The notes beneath the pieces were generated by a model. That model did not search any database and had not been told where the DNA came from. It saw only the letters and a list, made by a program, of their open reading frames with translations. DNA of 30,298 nucleotides, taken from NCBI GenBank assembly GCA_028692535.1, contig JAQUXD010000004.1:1-30298 (forward strand), given 5' to 3'. The stretch is from Eubacteriales bacterium (GTDB taxonomy: Bacteria > Bacillota > Clostridia > Peptostreptococcales > Anaerovoracaceae). Below, one piece after another: positions 22,724-29,470 of the stretch; positions within the stretch are counted from its first letter, which is position 1, and each line of letters opens with the position of its first letter. The translations under genes and the position numbers were made by a program.

Positions 22724-23710
22724 TTACTGGCCGTCCGTCTTAAAATCTGATGCACACTTGAGTCCGTAAGCATGCCGGGTTTCGCAAACGGCGCGATTGA
22801 TCGCTCTGGCCACCGCTTCCCGTGCCAGAATCCCTACCGCCAGCGGATCAGCATCCACCTGTCCAAGGGCCATCGTAAAAATCGTATCACCATCTGCCAT
22901 GGTGTGGACAGGGCGAATCACATCCGCATATCCGTTCTGTGCGATCGCAGCCAGTTTTCCCGCCTGAGGTTTGGTAAGCCTGGCATTGGTCAATACACAG
23001 CCGATCGTCGTGTTCCCGGAAAAAACATCCTTCTCCGAATCCTGATTCTCAAGCACCAGGCTACAGGTATCATCGATCGCATCTGTATCTTCCGAAAGAA
23101 CGCCGGCAAGCGTACGACGGCTGTCACAATCGATCACATCACCGAGGGCATTGACTGCCACGATCGCACCGACTTTCAAATCGCCTGCCTGCAGGGCATA
23201 GTGTCCGATCCCCGATTTCATCATGCGTTCAGGGCCCATATATTTGCCGACTGTGGCACCTGTGCCGGCTCCGTGGTTTCCTTCCATGAGCGTCGCACCG
23301 GCGAACGCTTCTTTGCAGGCTTCATAGCCCATTGCTGCATCCGGTCGGACGCTTCCGTCTCCTGTCATCAAATCGAACAGAGAAGCTCCGCACACGATCG
23401 GCACGACCATTTCACCTACCGGAAAACCGATTTTTTGCTCTTCCAGAAAGCGCATCACACCGCCGGCGGCATCCAAGCCGTAGGCGCTTCCACCGGACAG
23501 GATCACAGCAAATACCGATTCCACCATATTGACCGGATCCAAAAGATCCGTCTCTCTTGTGGCCGGCCCGCCGCCCCGGACATCCACACCACCAACGGCA
23601 CCTCGGGGCGAAATGATCACGGTGCATCCTGTCCCGGCTGTCGCGTTTTCCGCTTGGCCGATGAAGACGTCTCCGATGCTTCGGATATCGATGACCTGAG
23701 TGCCCTTCAT
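22724..23710 (-). CDS. P1 family peptidase / Ntn hydrolase (DmpA-NylC type)
   Basis: The 328-aa protein matches the P1 (DmpA/NylC, S58) family, which cleaves itself between Asn and Thr to expose an N-terminal nucleophile. The site here is N233-T234 in GNTTIG. Other family marks are the start ISPRGAVGGVDVRGGGPATRE with interruptions, LSGGSAYGLDAAGGV and NHGAGTGATVGK. Members are aminopeptidases or amide hydrolases; the substrate cannot be told from sequence. It starts 1 nt after the cyclodeaminase stop and is followed at once by the ECF sigma gene. Confidence 0.9.
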   Translation of the reverse strand: MKGTQVIDIRSIGDVFIGQAENATAGTGCTVIISPRGAVGGVDVRGGGPATRETDLLDPVNMVESVFAVILSGGSAYGLDAAGGVMRFLEEQKIGFPVGEMVVPIVCGASLFDLMTGDGSVRPDAAMGYEACKEAFAGATLMEGNHGAGTGATVGKYMGPERMMKSGIGHYALQAGDLKVGAIVAVNALGDVIDCDSRRTLAGVLSEDTDAIDDTCSLVLENQDSEKDVFSGNTTIGCVLTNARLTKPQAGKLAAIAQNGYADVIRPVHTMADGDTIFTMALGQVDADPLAVGILAREAVARAINRAVCETRHAYGLKCASDFKTDGQ

Positions 23711-23711
23711 G

Positions 23712-24308
23712 CTATTCCAGCTCCTTTTCCACTTGCTTGATGATATCTCGGGCCCGTTTGATCCCTTCAGGAATCAACGTTTCCAAAAGTGTTTCGAATT
23801 CTTTTCGATACTCCGGGGAAACGATATACTGAAGATTAACAAGAATGTTGATCCGGGAGGCTTCCAAAGCAGCTGCGACACAGGAAGCGCCGATACCCAC
23901 GTCGCTCAGCACGTTTTGATTCCCTTTTTCTTTGAGAATGCTCAGAATATCCAACACTTCGATGACTTCAAAAATCGTTTTTACCGCAGGCGCCGAAGCT
24001 TCCGCATAATCTTTGTCGGTCGCGTTGGATTTCCAAGCTTTCATGAGATTCTCAAAAACCAGAGCATCTTCGTCGATCAGCTCCAGCATGCGTTCTTGTA
24101 AAGCCTTGGCCTTTTCGTTGAGTTTTTCGCACTCCCGGGAAAAAGTTTCATGGCCTTTCTTATGTGCCGTGAGTTGTCCGACCATGGAAGCTAAGCATGC
24201 TGAAAGCGCACCTAAAAGCGCACCGACACCGCCGCCGCCCGGCGCAGGCGCAGAAGAAGCCAGTAAATCTGTCCATTCTTTGATCGTTCGATTTTGGGCA
24301 TTGACCAT
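23712..24308 (-). CDS. Cyclodeaminase/cyclohydrolase family protein (FTCD C-terminal type)
   Basis: The 198-aa helical protein has the family signature APAPGGGGVGALLGALSACLASMV-like stretch at residues 20-43 and matches formiminotetrahydrofolate cyclodeaminase (FchA). That enzyme turns 5-formimino-THF into methenyl-THF plus ammonia in purine and histidine fermentation. FchA is about 210 aa, so the length fits. No glycine formiminotransferase, Fhs or FolD gene is nearby, so the exact reaction is inferred. ATG 24308 follows GGAGGTGG. Between it and the upstream 6S RNA there is no promoter, so expression may depend on read-through. Confidence 0.85.
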   Translation of the reverse strand: MVNAQNRTIKEWTDLLASSAPAPGGGGVGALLGALSACLASMVGQLTAHKKGHETFSRECEKLNEKAKALQERMLELIDEDALVFENLMKAWKSNATDKDYAEASAPAVKTIFEVIEVLDILSILKEKGNQNVLSDVGIGASCVAAALEASRINILVNLQYIVSPEYRKEFETLLETLIPEGIKRARDIIKQVEKELE

Positions 24309-24324
24309 GTTCCACCTCCGCTCA

Positions 24325-24500
24325 AAAAAATCCCAAAGTGCCGTCAGACCCTAATTCACGCCCTATCGTCCGATAGGTGGGTTCCCTGTTACCGTTTTCT
24401 GCCTTCCACTTCAAAGAGGCTTGACATATTCGGATAAACTCGGAATCCCTTAAAATTAGTGTAGGTTGAATTAACGGTCTTAACGAACACCCCAGGATAT
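24325..24500 (-). ncRNA. ssrS: 6S RNA
   Basis: This RNA of about 176 nt has the 6S features: a 5' box CCTGGGGTGTTCG, a long central bubble, and a 3' box ACGGCACTTTGGGA ending in T7. The ends pair: 24498-24486 with 24330-24342 over 13 pairs, including G-U. Inside, GACC..TAATTC pairs with GAATTA.GGTC. CCTATCG/CGATAGG forms a hairpin (24362-24377), preceded by the conserved GGGAACCCACC. 6S RNA mimics an open promoter, binds housekeeping RNA polymerase and restrains it in stationary phase. It lies 7 nt after yebC; its closing stem plus T7 would serve as terminator. Confidence 0.88.
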
Positions 24501-24506
24501 TTTGTT

Positions 24507-24535
24507 TTTATTCTTCGTACAGATCGATGGTGCAA
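24507..24535 (-). promoter_or_regulatory. Possible 6S RNA promoter within the yebC 3' end
   Basis: Minus strand: TTGCAC (24535-24530), a 17-nt spacer and a poor AATAAA (24512-24507) would start RNA near 24500, which matches the expected 5' end. The -10 is weak, so processing from the yebC transcript is also possible. Confidence 0.35.
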
Positions 24536-25236
24536 TTCGTATATACTTTTTGCACATCGTCGTCGTCTTCCAGCGTTTCGATCATTTTCTTCAGGTTCTT
24601 GATATCCTCTTCTGATCCGGGCGTGGATTCCATCGAAGGGATCTGATCCACATCGGCTTCCAAAGGAAGGAGTCCTGCCCTTTCGAACCCTGCGCTGACG
24701 GAATCAAATTGTTCGGGAGCGCATAACACTTCGAAGCTGTCATCGTATTCGAGCACATCGTCTGCACCGGATTCCAGCGCCACTTCCATGAGCGCTTCTT
24801 CGGTGATACCATCGGTCTTCTCGAAAGTAAATACACCTTTTCTGTCAAACATATAAGAGACGCACCCGGGAACGCCCAGATTTCCCCCATATTTATCAAA
24901 CGCATGCTTGACCGTGGCTGTGGTTCTGTTGCGATTGTCCGTGAGCACATCCACTACGACAGCCACGCCGCCTGCCCCGTATCCTTCGAAGCTGCCCGTT
25001 TCGTATGTTTCGCCATCCAGTTCACCGGTGCCTTTTTTGATTGCCCTGGTGATGTTGTCATTTGGCATATTGATGCTTTTTGCTTTGTCGATGGCGTGCT
25101 TTAAGGCGACATTGTATTCGGGATCTCCTCCGCCTTTTGCCGCCACCGTGATGGCTCTCGCATATTTCGTAAATACCGCTGCTCTCTTCGAATCCTGTGA
25201 GGCTTTTCGTCCAGCGATCGTGCCGTGTCTGCCCAA
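24508..25236 (-). CDS. yebC: YebC/PmpR family DNA-binding/translation regulator
   Basis: The 242-aa protein starts MGRHGTIAGRKASQDSKRA and contains the family stretches HAIDKAKSINMPNDNITRAI and YEGYGAGGVA-like EGYGAGGVAVVVDVLTDNRNRT, with an acidic C-terminus. YebC proteins are three-domain cytoplasmic proteins; some act as transcription regulators, and recent work links Firmicutes YebC to relieving ribosome stalling. The start is TTG 25236 with AAGGGAG 9 nt upstream; an in-frame stop lies just above it. A promoter is present at 25267-25295. The ruvCAB genes often linked with yebC are not here. Confidence 0.95.
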   Translation of the reverse strand: MGRHGTIAGRKASQDSKRAAVFTKYARAITVAAKGGGDPEYNVALKHAIDKAKSINMPNDNITRAIKKGTGELDGETYETGSFEGYGAGGVAVVVDVLTDNRNRTTATVKHAFDKYGGNLGVPGCVSYMFDRKGVFTFEKTDGITEEALMEVALESGADDVLEYDDSFEVLCAPEQFDSVSAGFERAGLLPLEADVDQIPSMESTPGSEEDIKNLKKMIETLEDDDDVQKVYTNCTIDLYEE

Positions 25237-25266
25237 TGGTATCAGCTCCCTTCATCTAGTAATAAA

Positions 25267-25295
25267 AGTTTAGCATAAATGAGAGCAGATTTCAA
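25267..25295 (-). promoter_or_regulatory. Promoter of yebC
   Basis: Minus strand: TTGAAA (25295-25290), a 17-nt spacer and TAAACT (25272-25267) preceded by TGC, an extended -10. It may drive the whole yebC-6S-fchA-sigma-polA-coaE block, since no other clear promoter was seen inside it apart from the weak 6S one. Confidence 0.6.
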
Positions 25296-25322
25296 TATCC
25301 CGTCCATGAGCGTCATCAGGGC

Positions 25323-25351
25323 TTGACATAAAAAATTTGCATCTATATAGT
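25323..25351 (+). promoter_or_regulatory. Promoter of the MATE transporter gene
   Basis: TTGACA (25323-25328), a 17-nt spacer and TATAGT (25346-25351). It lies back to back with the yebC promoter. Start near 25358; the leader is about 84 nt to ATG 25442, or 24 nt to ATG 25382. Confidence 0.75.
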
Positions 25352-25441
25352 GGTTAGGTGTGAAAGGATACCGACTTCGTTATGACAAGTGATCATTCAA
25401 AACTAAACCCAAACAAAGACAAAGATCCGGGAGGGAATCGC

Positions 25442-26770
25442 ATGGGGACGGATCCCATACTTCCTTTGATCATCAAGATGTCCCTGCCTGCCATGTTCTC
25501 CATGTTTATTCAGGCATTCTATAATATTGTCGACAGTATTTATGTGTCCAGACTGGGAGAAAGTGCGCTTTCCGCCGTCTCACTGATCTACCCGATCCAG
25601 CTTTTGACCATCGCCATCGGCGTGGGAACCGGCGTAGGGCTTGCTTCGCTGATTTCAAGACGTCTGGGAGAAGGCCGTCAAAAAGAAGCGGATCAAACCG
25701 CCGCTCACGGTATATTTCTAGCTCTGTGCAGCTGGGTGGGCTTCGCAGTCTTCGGCCTCTTCTTTTCCGAAATGTTCGCCGGCGCCTTCAGTGACGATCC
25801 GCTGCTGATAGGCCCTGCTGCATCCTACTGTCGGATCGTTTCCACAGGCTCCTTTTTCATCTTTGCGGCCATCAATGCGGAACGCGTCATGCAGGCAACC
25901 GGCAATATGATTCTGCCCATGCTCTGCGCGCTGAGCGGGGCTATTATCAATATTATACTGGATCCGATCCTGATATTCGGCCTATTCGGAGCGCCTGCAA
26001 TGGGCGTGACCGGCGCGGCGATCGCTACGGTCATAGGGCAGTTTACAGCCATGGTACTCGCGCTGACTTTGCTGTACACAAAACCTTTCCCCGTAAAGAT
26101 CCACCTGCGTTCATTCCGTCCCGTCGGTGTGATCATCAAAGATGTTTATATCGTAGGTTTCCCAAGTATCATTATGCAAGCCGTGGCCTCCGTCCTCACG
26201 CTGGGGCTCAATGCACTTTTGATCCAGTTCAGCGCCACAGCTGTCGCTGTGCTGGGCGTATATTATAAAGTGCAAACCTTTGTATTTTTACCGGTCTTTG
26301 GCATGAATCAGGGATTGTTGCCTGTGTTGGGATACAATTACGGCGCGCGGAATCAAAACAGATTAAAAAAGGCATTTTTAATCGGGATTGCGACCGCGAT
26401 GACGATCATGCTCTTCGGCACCTTCGTATTCCAAACATTTCCGCGGGAGATCATGGGTCTCTTCAAGGCCGAGGGAGAACTGATGCGTATGGGCGTCGAT
26501 GCGATGCGGATCATCAGCTTGTGTTATCCGTTTGCCGCTGTGGGCATATTGATCTCCACGTTTTTTCAGGCAACAGGTCACGGAGTATATGCGCTGATCT
26601 CATCGATCCTGCGACAGCTTGTTTTGCTGTTGCCCTTGGCGTATATTCTGGCCTATACCGTGGGATTGGATGCAGTCTGGTGGTCCTATGTGATCGCGGA
26701 TGTGGCGGCGACCTGTGTCAGCTTGTATCTGCTGCGAAAACTGTGGAGAAGCGAAATACAAGTCCTATAA
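25442..26770 (+). CDS. MATE family efflux transporter
   Basis: The protein has twelve predicted membrane segments in two halves and the MATE signatures SLPAMFSMFIQAFYNIVDSI and GMNQGLLPVLGYNYGA. MATE carriers export drugs, dyes or metabolites in exchange for sodium ions or protons. ATG 25442 is preferred because GGGAGGG lies 7 nt upstream and the start MGTDPILPLI fits the family; it gives 442 aa. ATG 25382 would add 20 polar residues and has only AAAGGAT 12 nt away. The gene has its own promoter and a terminator directly after the stop, so it is a single-gene unit. No MarR or TetR regulator adjoins it. Confidence 0.93.
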   Translation: MGTDPILPLIIKMSLPAMFSMFIQAFYNIVDSIYVSRLGESALSAVSLIYPIQLLTIAIGVGTGVGLASLISRRLGEGRQKEADQTAAHGIFLALCSWVGFAVFGLFFSEMFAGAFSDDPLLIGPAASYCRIVSTGSFFIFAAINAERVMQATGNMILPMLCALSGAIINIILDPILIFGLFGAPAMGVTGAAIATVIGQFTAMVLALTLLYTKPFPVKIHLRSFRPVGVIIKDVYIVGFPSIIMQAVASVLTLGLNALLIQFSATAVAVLGVYYKVQTFVFLPVFGMNQGLLPVLGYNYGARNQNRLKKAFLIGIATAMTIMLFGTFVFQTFPREIMGLFKAEGELMRMGVDAMRIISLCYPFAAVGILISTFFQATGHGVYALISSILRQLVLLLPLAYILAYTVGLDAVWWSYVIADVAATCVSLYLLRKLWRSEIQVL

Positions 26771-26810
26771 AAAAAGCCCGGAAGCGCGCTGACGCACCTC
26801 CGGGCTTTAT
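26771..26810. terminator. Bidirectional terminator between the MATE and GNAT genes
   Basis: AAAGCCCGGA (26773-26782) pairs with TCCGGGCTTT (26799-26808), with a second short GCG/CGC stem inside. The minus strand is followed by seven T's, so it is strongest for the GNAT-side transcript. It lies directly after the MATE stop codon. Confidence 0.88.
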
Positions 26811-26817
26811 TCTTGCA

Positions 26818-27651
26818 TCAAAAAATTCTTTCCATCATGATGATATCATTACCGTTCAGCGTAAACCCATGAGCACGCAGCCGGTCCGCCAATTCTTGCC
26901 TGTCATTGGGAATCATGCACACCACTTTGGGAACACCTTGCCGAAGCCCTTCGACAACGGCAAAATCGATGCAATGATCCACATTGCCGCACAGCATGCC
27001 GACGTGCAGTCCGGACTCGTGCCGATAACGGGATCCGACGACGACCACCGCATCCTCCTTCGCCCATATCTTCCCATCCGCTGCCAGTGCCCGGTACAAG
27101 TCATCGTTCATGTCGTAAAACGTGCGATTGGTAAAATAGTATCCGTGGTAACCTTTTTTATAAGGTGCCAACAAGCGCTCCGCATCCTGATAAGCAACCG
27201 GTTCAAATTCATGCCCGGGGGGCGTTTCTATCCCCTTCAGTTTCAACTCGTATTCATGGGTATTCAAGCAGATCCCCAAACCGTTTCGGTACGCCAGTTT
27301 GATGGATCCGTCGTTGCCGATGTTGGTATACATACGTATCGCAGGCGGATTCAACTCTTTGCATTTCTCCATGATACGGTCCCAGATCGCAGCGCCGGCG
27401 CCTGTCTTTTGCAAGGGTGGATCCACACGAAGCGTTTCGATCCAAGCCGCATTGTCGTATTGAATGGAGTAGTGGGCAAAGCCGGCGACAACACCATCGA
27501 TTTCGGCCACGATGAGTTCACCCCTTTCGGGGTCATAAAATTCTTCTTCCACATCTGCCAGGTAAGTGGTTGAAGGCAAAGCGGCGGCTTCGATGGCTAA
27601 GAGGCGTTCCATGTCCTCCTTTTGGGCAAGTCTGGTAGTCACGTTTTTCAT
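26818..27651 (-). CDS. GNAT family N-acetyltransferase with C-terminal domain
   Basis: Residues 1-140 form a GNAT domain: a beta strand with WIETLRVDPPLQKTGAGAAI, where QKTGAG is the acetyl-CoA pyrophosphate loop (usual form Q/RxxGxG/A), then a conserved YRNGLG segment. The remaining 135 residues resemble a second, degenerate GNAT-like half, ending in LRAHGFTLNGNDIIMMER. Such enzymes acetylate small molecules or proteins; the substrate is unknown. ATG 27651 has AGGAGG 8-9 nt upstream. It is the last gene after xthA and the ROK kinase, with a 76-nt gap that holds no convincing promoter. The 277-aa length fits tandem GNAT proteins. Confidence 0.85.
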   Translation of the reverse strand: MKNVTTRLAQKEDMERLLAIEAAALPSTTYLADVEEEFYDPERGELIVAEIDGVVAGFAHYSIQYDNAAWIETLRVDPPLQKTGAGAAIWDRIMEKCKELNPPAIRMYTNIGNDGSIKLAYRNGLGICLNTHEYELKLKGIETPPGHEFEPVAYQDAERLLAPYKKGYHGYYFTNRTFYDMNDDLYRALAADGKIWAKEDAVVVVGSRYRHESGLHVGMLCGNVDHCIDFAVVEGLRQGVPKVVCMIPNDRQELADRLRAHGFTLNGNDIIMMERIF

Positions 27652-27727
27652 TTTCCGGCTCCTCCTAATGTATTGTGATGATTACTTTAGACCCAATTAA
27701 ATTAAAATTGCGAAAGAATGGCCGCAT

Positions 27728-28618
27728 CTACAGGCACTGATGTGCGATGGCCGCGCCCACCATGCCCGCTTCGTTGCCCATGGATGCTTGTACGATACGA
27801 TACTCTGCGGTAAAAAACGATTTTTCACGCAACTTTCGTGAGGTCGCCTCCAGCAACGGCTCTCCGGCGTTGGACACGCCGCCGCCCAAAGCAATCACCT
27901 CCGGATCCAGCAGATTGACGATGGACACCAGTGCACTGCTCAAAGCGTCCGTGTAGCGTTCCAATATCCCGAACATCGCAGGATCCTCGTTTCGTATCCC
28001 TTCGATGACCTCCCGTGGACTGACACCTTCCATACCGGACACCAAAGACGAAGCAGAACAGTACATTTCCACACAGCCAGGGTTTCCGCAGACGTGTTTT
28101 TCCGCATCGTAACGAAGTGTCATGTGACCGATCTCGACGCCATTTCCTAGTCCGCCTCCGAAGAGCTGGCCGTTCAGGATCAGTCCGCCGCCTACGCCTG
28201 TTCCCAAGGTCAAGAGCACAGCGGTTCTGGTTCCTTTCAGCACACCGAAGCGATGCTCGGCCAACGTAGCTGCATCCCCGTCGTTCAAAAGGCTCAAAGG
28301 TATGCCCGGGAATCGTTCTTCCAGCGGTCGTCGGACCTCTGTATTGTGAAAATCCAAGTTATAAGCGTGGATCACCTGTGTCTTTTCCGGGTTTAATGTG
28401 CCGGGCAACGCTACACCGACAGAGACCAAATCATTCATCATCAAGCGTTGTCGATCCACAAGTTCTGTTACGCAATTTGCGGTTCGATCCCAGACAACCT
28501 CAGCACGCTGTCCCCTGGGAAACGGGACGGAGCATTGATCGATGATACGACCGCTCTGGATCTCCACCAAACCGGCTTTGATATAGGATCCGCCGATATC
28601 TACACCTGCACCAAGCAT
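27728..28618 (-). CDS. ROK family sugar kinase (glucokinase-like)
   Basis: The 296-aa cytoplasmic protein has the ROK layout: ATP motif GVDIGGSYIKAG (5-16), LLNDGDAATLAE with the catalytic Asp, LGTGVGGGLILNGQL, EIGHMTLR and the zinc motif. Members phosphorylate glucose or other hexoses such as N-acetylmannosamine. The usual zinc motif CxCGxxGCxE reads HVCGNPGCVE, so the first Cys is replaced by His, which could still bind zinc. ATG 28618 has AGGAGG 5 nt upstream and lies 9 nt after xthA, so the two are co-transcribed. Confidence 0.93.
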   Translation of the reverse strand: MLGAGVDIGGSYIKAGLVEIQSGRIIDQCSVPFPRGQRAEVVWDRTANCVTELVDRQRLMMNDLVSVGVALPGTLNPEKTQVIHAYNLDFHNTEVRRPLEERFPGIPLSLLNDGDAATLAEHRFGVLKGTRTAVLLTLGTGVGGGLILNGQLFGGGLGNGVEIGHMTLRYDAEKHVCGNPGCVEMYCSASSLVSGMEGVSPREVIEGIRNEDPAMFGILERYTDALSSALVSIVNLLDPEVIALGGGVSNAGEPLLEATSRKLREKSFFTAEYRIVQASMGNEAGMVGAAIAHQCL

Positions 28619-28627
28619 CCGTTCCTC

Positions 28628-29383
28628 CTAAAGGTCGATATCCAACACTACCGGACAGTGGTCACTCCCCATAATATCATCCCGGATGATCACATCGCGG
28701 ATCTGCGGTGCCAATCGCTCCGATACAACAAAATGATCGATACGCCATCCGGCATTCCGTTCCCTGGCTCGGAATCGATAACTCCACCATGTATAGGCTT
28801 CCGTCTTATCCGGATAGAGATGCCGATAGGCATCGACGAACCCCGCTGACAAAAGCTTTGAAAAAGCATCTCGCTCTTCGTCCGTAAAGCCGGCATTCCT
28901 GCGATTGCTTGATGGGTTTTTCAGATCAATTTCCTGAGGCGCCACGTTCAGGTCTCCGCAAAGTATGAGCGGTTTCTTTTGGTCCAGGTTTCTGAGAAAC
29001 TCCCGGTTATCCGTTTCCCACTTCAGCCGATAATCTAAGCGAGCCAACTGATCCTGTGAATTGGGAGTATAATTGGTAATGATATAAAACAACGGGTATT
29101 CCAGCGCCAGTGAACGACCCTCTGTTCCATGTTCTTGAACTCCGATATTGATCAATGCCTCCTGTGGCTCCGTTTTCGTAAAAACAGCAGTGCCGGAATA
29201 TCCTTTTTTTTCCGCGCTGTTCCAGTACTGCAAATAGCCGGGTAAATCCACGGTTGCCTGCCCTTCCTGCATTTTTGTTTCCTGAATACATATTATGTCG
29301 GCGTTTTCGCTTTGTACATATTCGAGAAATCCTTTGCCCAGGCAAGCACGGATCCCGTTTACATTCCATGTAATAATTTTCAC
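28628..29383 (-). CDS. xthA: Exodeoxyribonuclease III (AP endonuclease)
   Basis: The 251-aa protein is an Exo III/APE1-type enzyme that cuts at abasic sites in base-excision repair. Key motifs are all visible: KIITWNVNGIRA, CIQETKM, GYSGTAVFTK, LCGDLNVAP, NAGWRIDHF and GSDHCPV. The start is GTG 29383 with AAGGAG 6 nt upstream. It heads the xthA-ROK-GNAT unit and has an extended -10 promoter at 29414-29422, overlapping the promoter of the divergent TIM-barrel gene. Confidence 0.96.
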   Translation of the reverse strand: MKIITWNVNGIRACLGKGFLEYVQSENADIICIQETKMQEGQATVDLPGYLQYWNSAEKKGYSGTAVFTKTEPQEALINIGVQEHGTEGRSLALEYPLFYIITNYTPNSQDQLARLDYRLKWETDNREFLRNLDQKKPLILCGDLNVAPQEIDLKNPSSNRRNAGFTDEERDAFSKLLSAGFVDAYRHLYPDKTEAYTWWSYRFRARERNAGWRIDHFVVSERLAPQIRDVIIRDDIMGSDHCPVVLDIDL

Positions 29384-29393
29384 TTTCTGCTCC

Positions 29394-29421
29394 TTGTATG
29401 ATAAACTATTTTTAGTATACC
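29394..29421 (+). promoter_or_regulatory. Possible promoter of the TIM-barrel gene
   Basis: TTGTAT (29394-29399), a 16-nt spacer and TATACC (29416-29421). Its -10 shares the GTATAC core with the xthA -10 on the other strand. A small inverted repeat, CCTGT/ACAGG (29428-29447), lies just downstream. Confidence 0.4.
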
Positions 29422-29422
29422 A
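29414..29422 (-). promoter_or_regulatory. Extended -10 promoter of xthA
   Basis: Minus strand TGGTATACT is an extended -10 element; no good -35 is seen at 16-18 nt. The start near 29407 gives a short leader ending in AAGGAG before the GTG start. Confidence 0.5.
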
Positions 29423-29470
29423 TATCCCCTGTCAGTTTCGATACAGGATTTACGATCGAGGAGGCAATCT

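Noticed and set aside
25237..25441. Riboswitch or regulator gene upstream of the MATE transporter
   Set aside because: The gap holds two divergent promoters and a short leader only; no conserved riboswitch core or small regulator frame was seen.
26521..27573. A 350-codon plus-strand frame running from the MATE gene into the GNAT gene
   Set aside because: It crosses the bidirectional terminator at 26771-26810 and is antisense to a well-supported GNAT gene; the translation has no recognisable domain.
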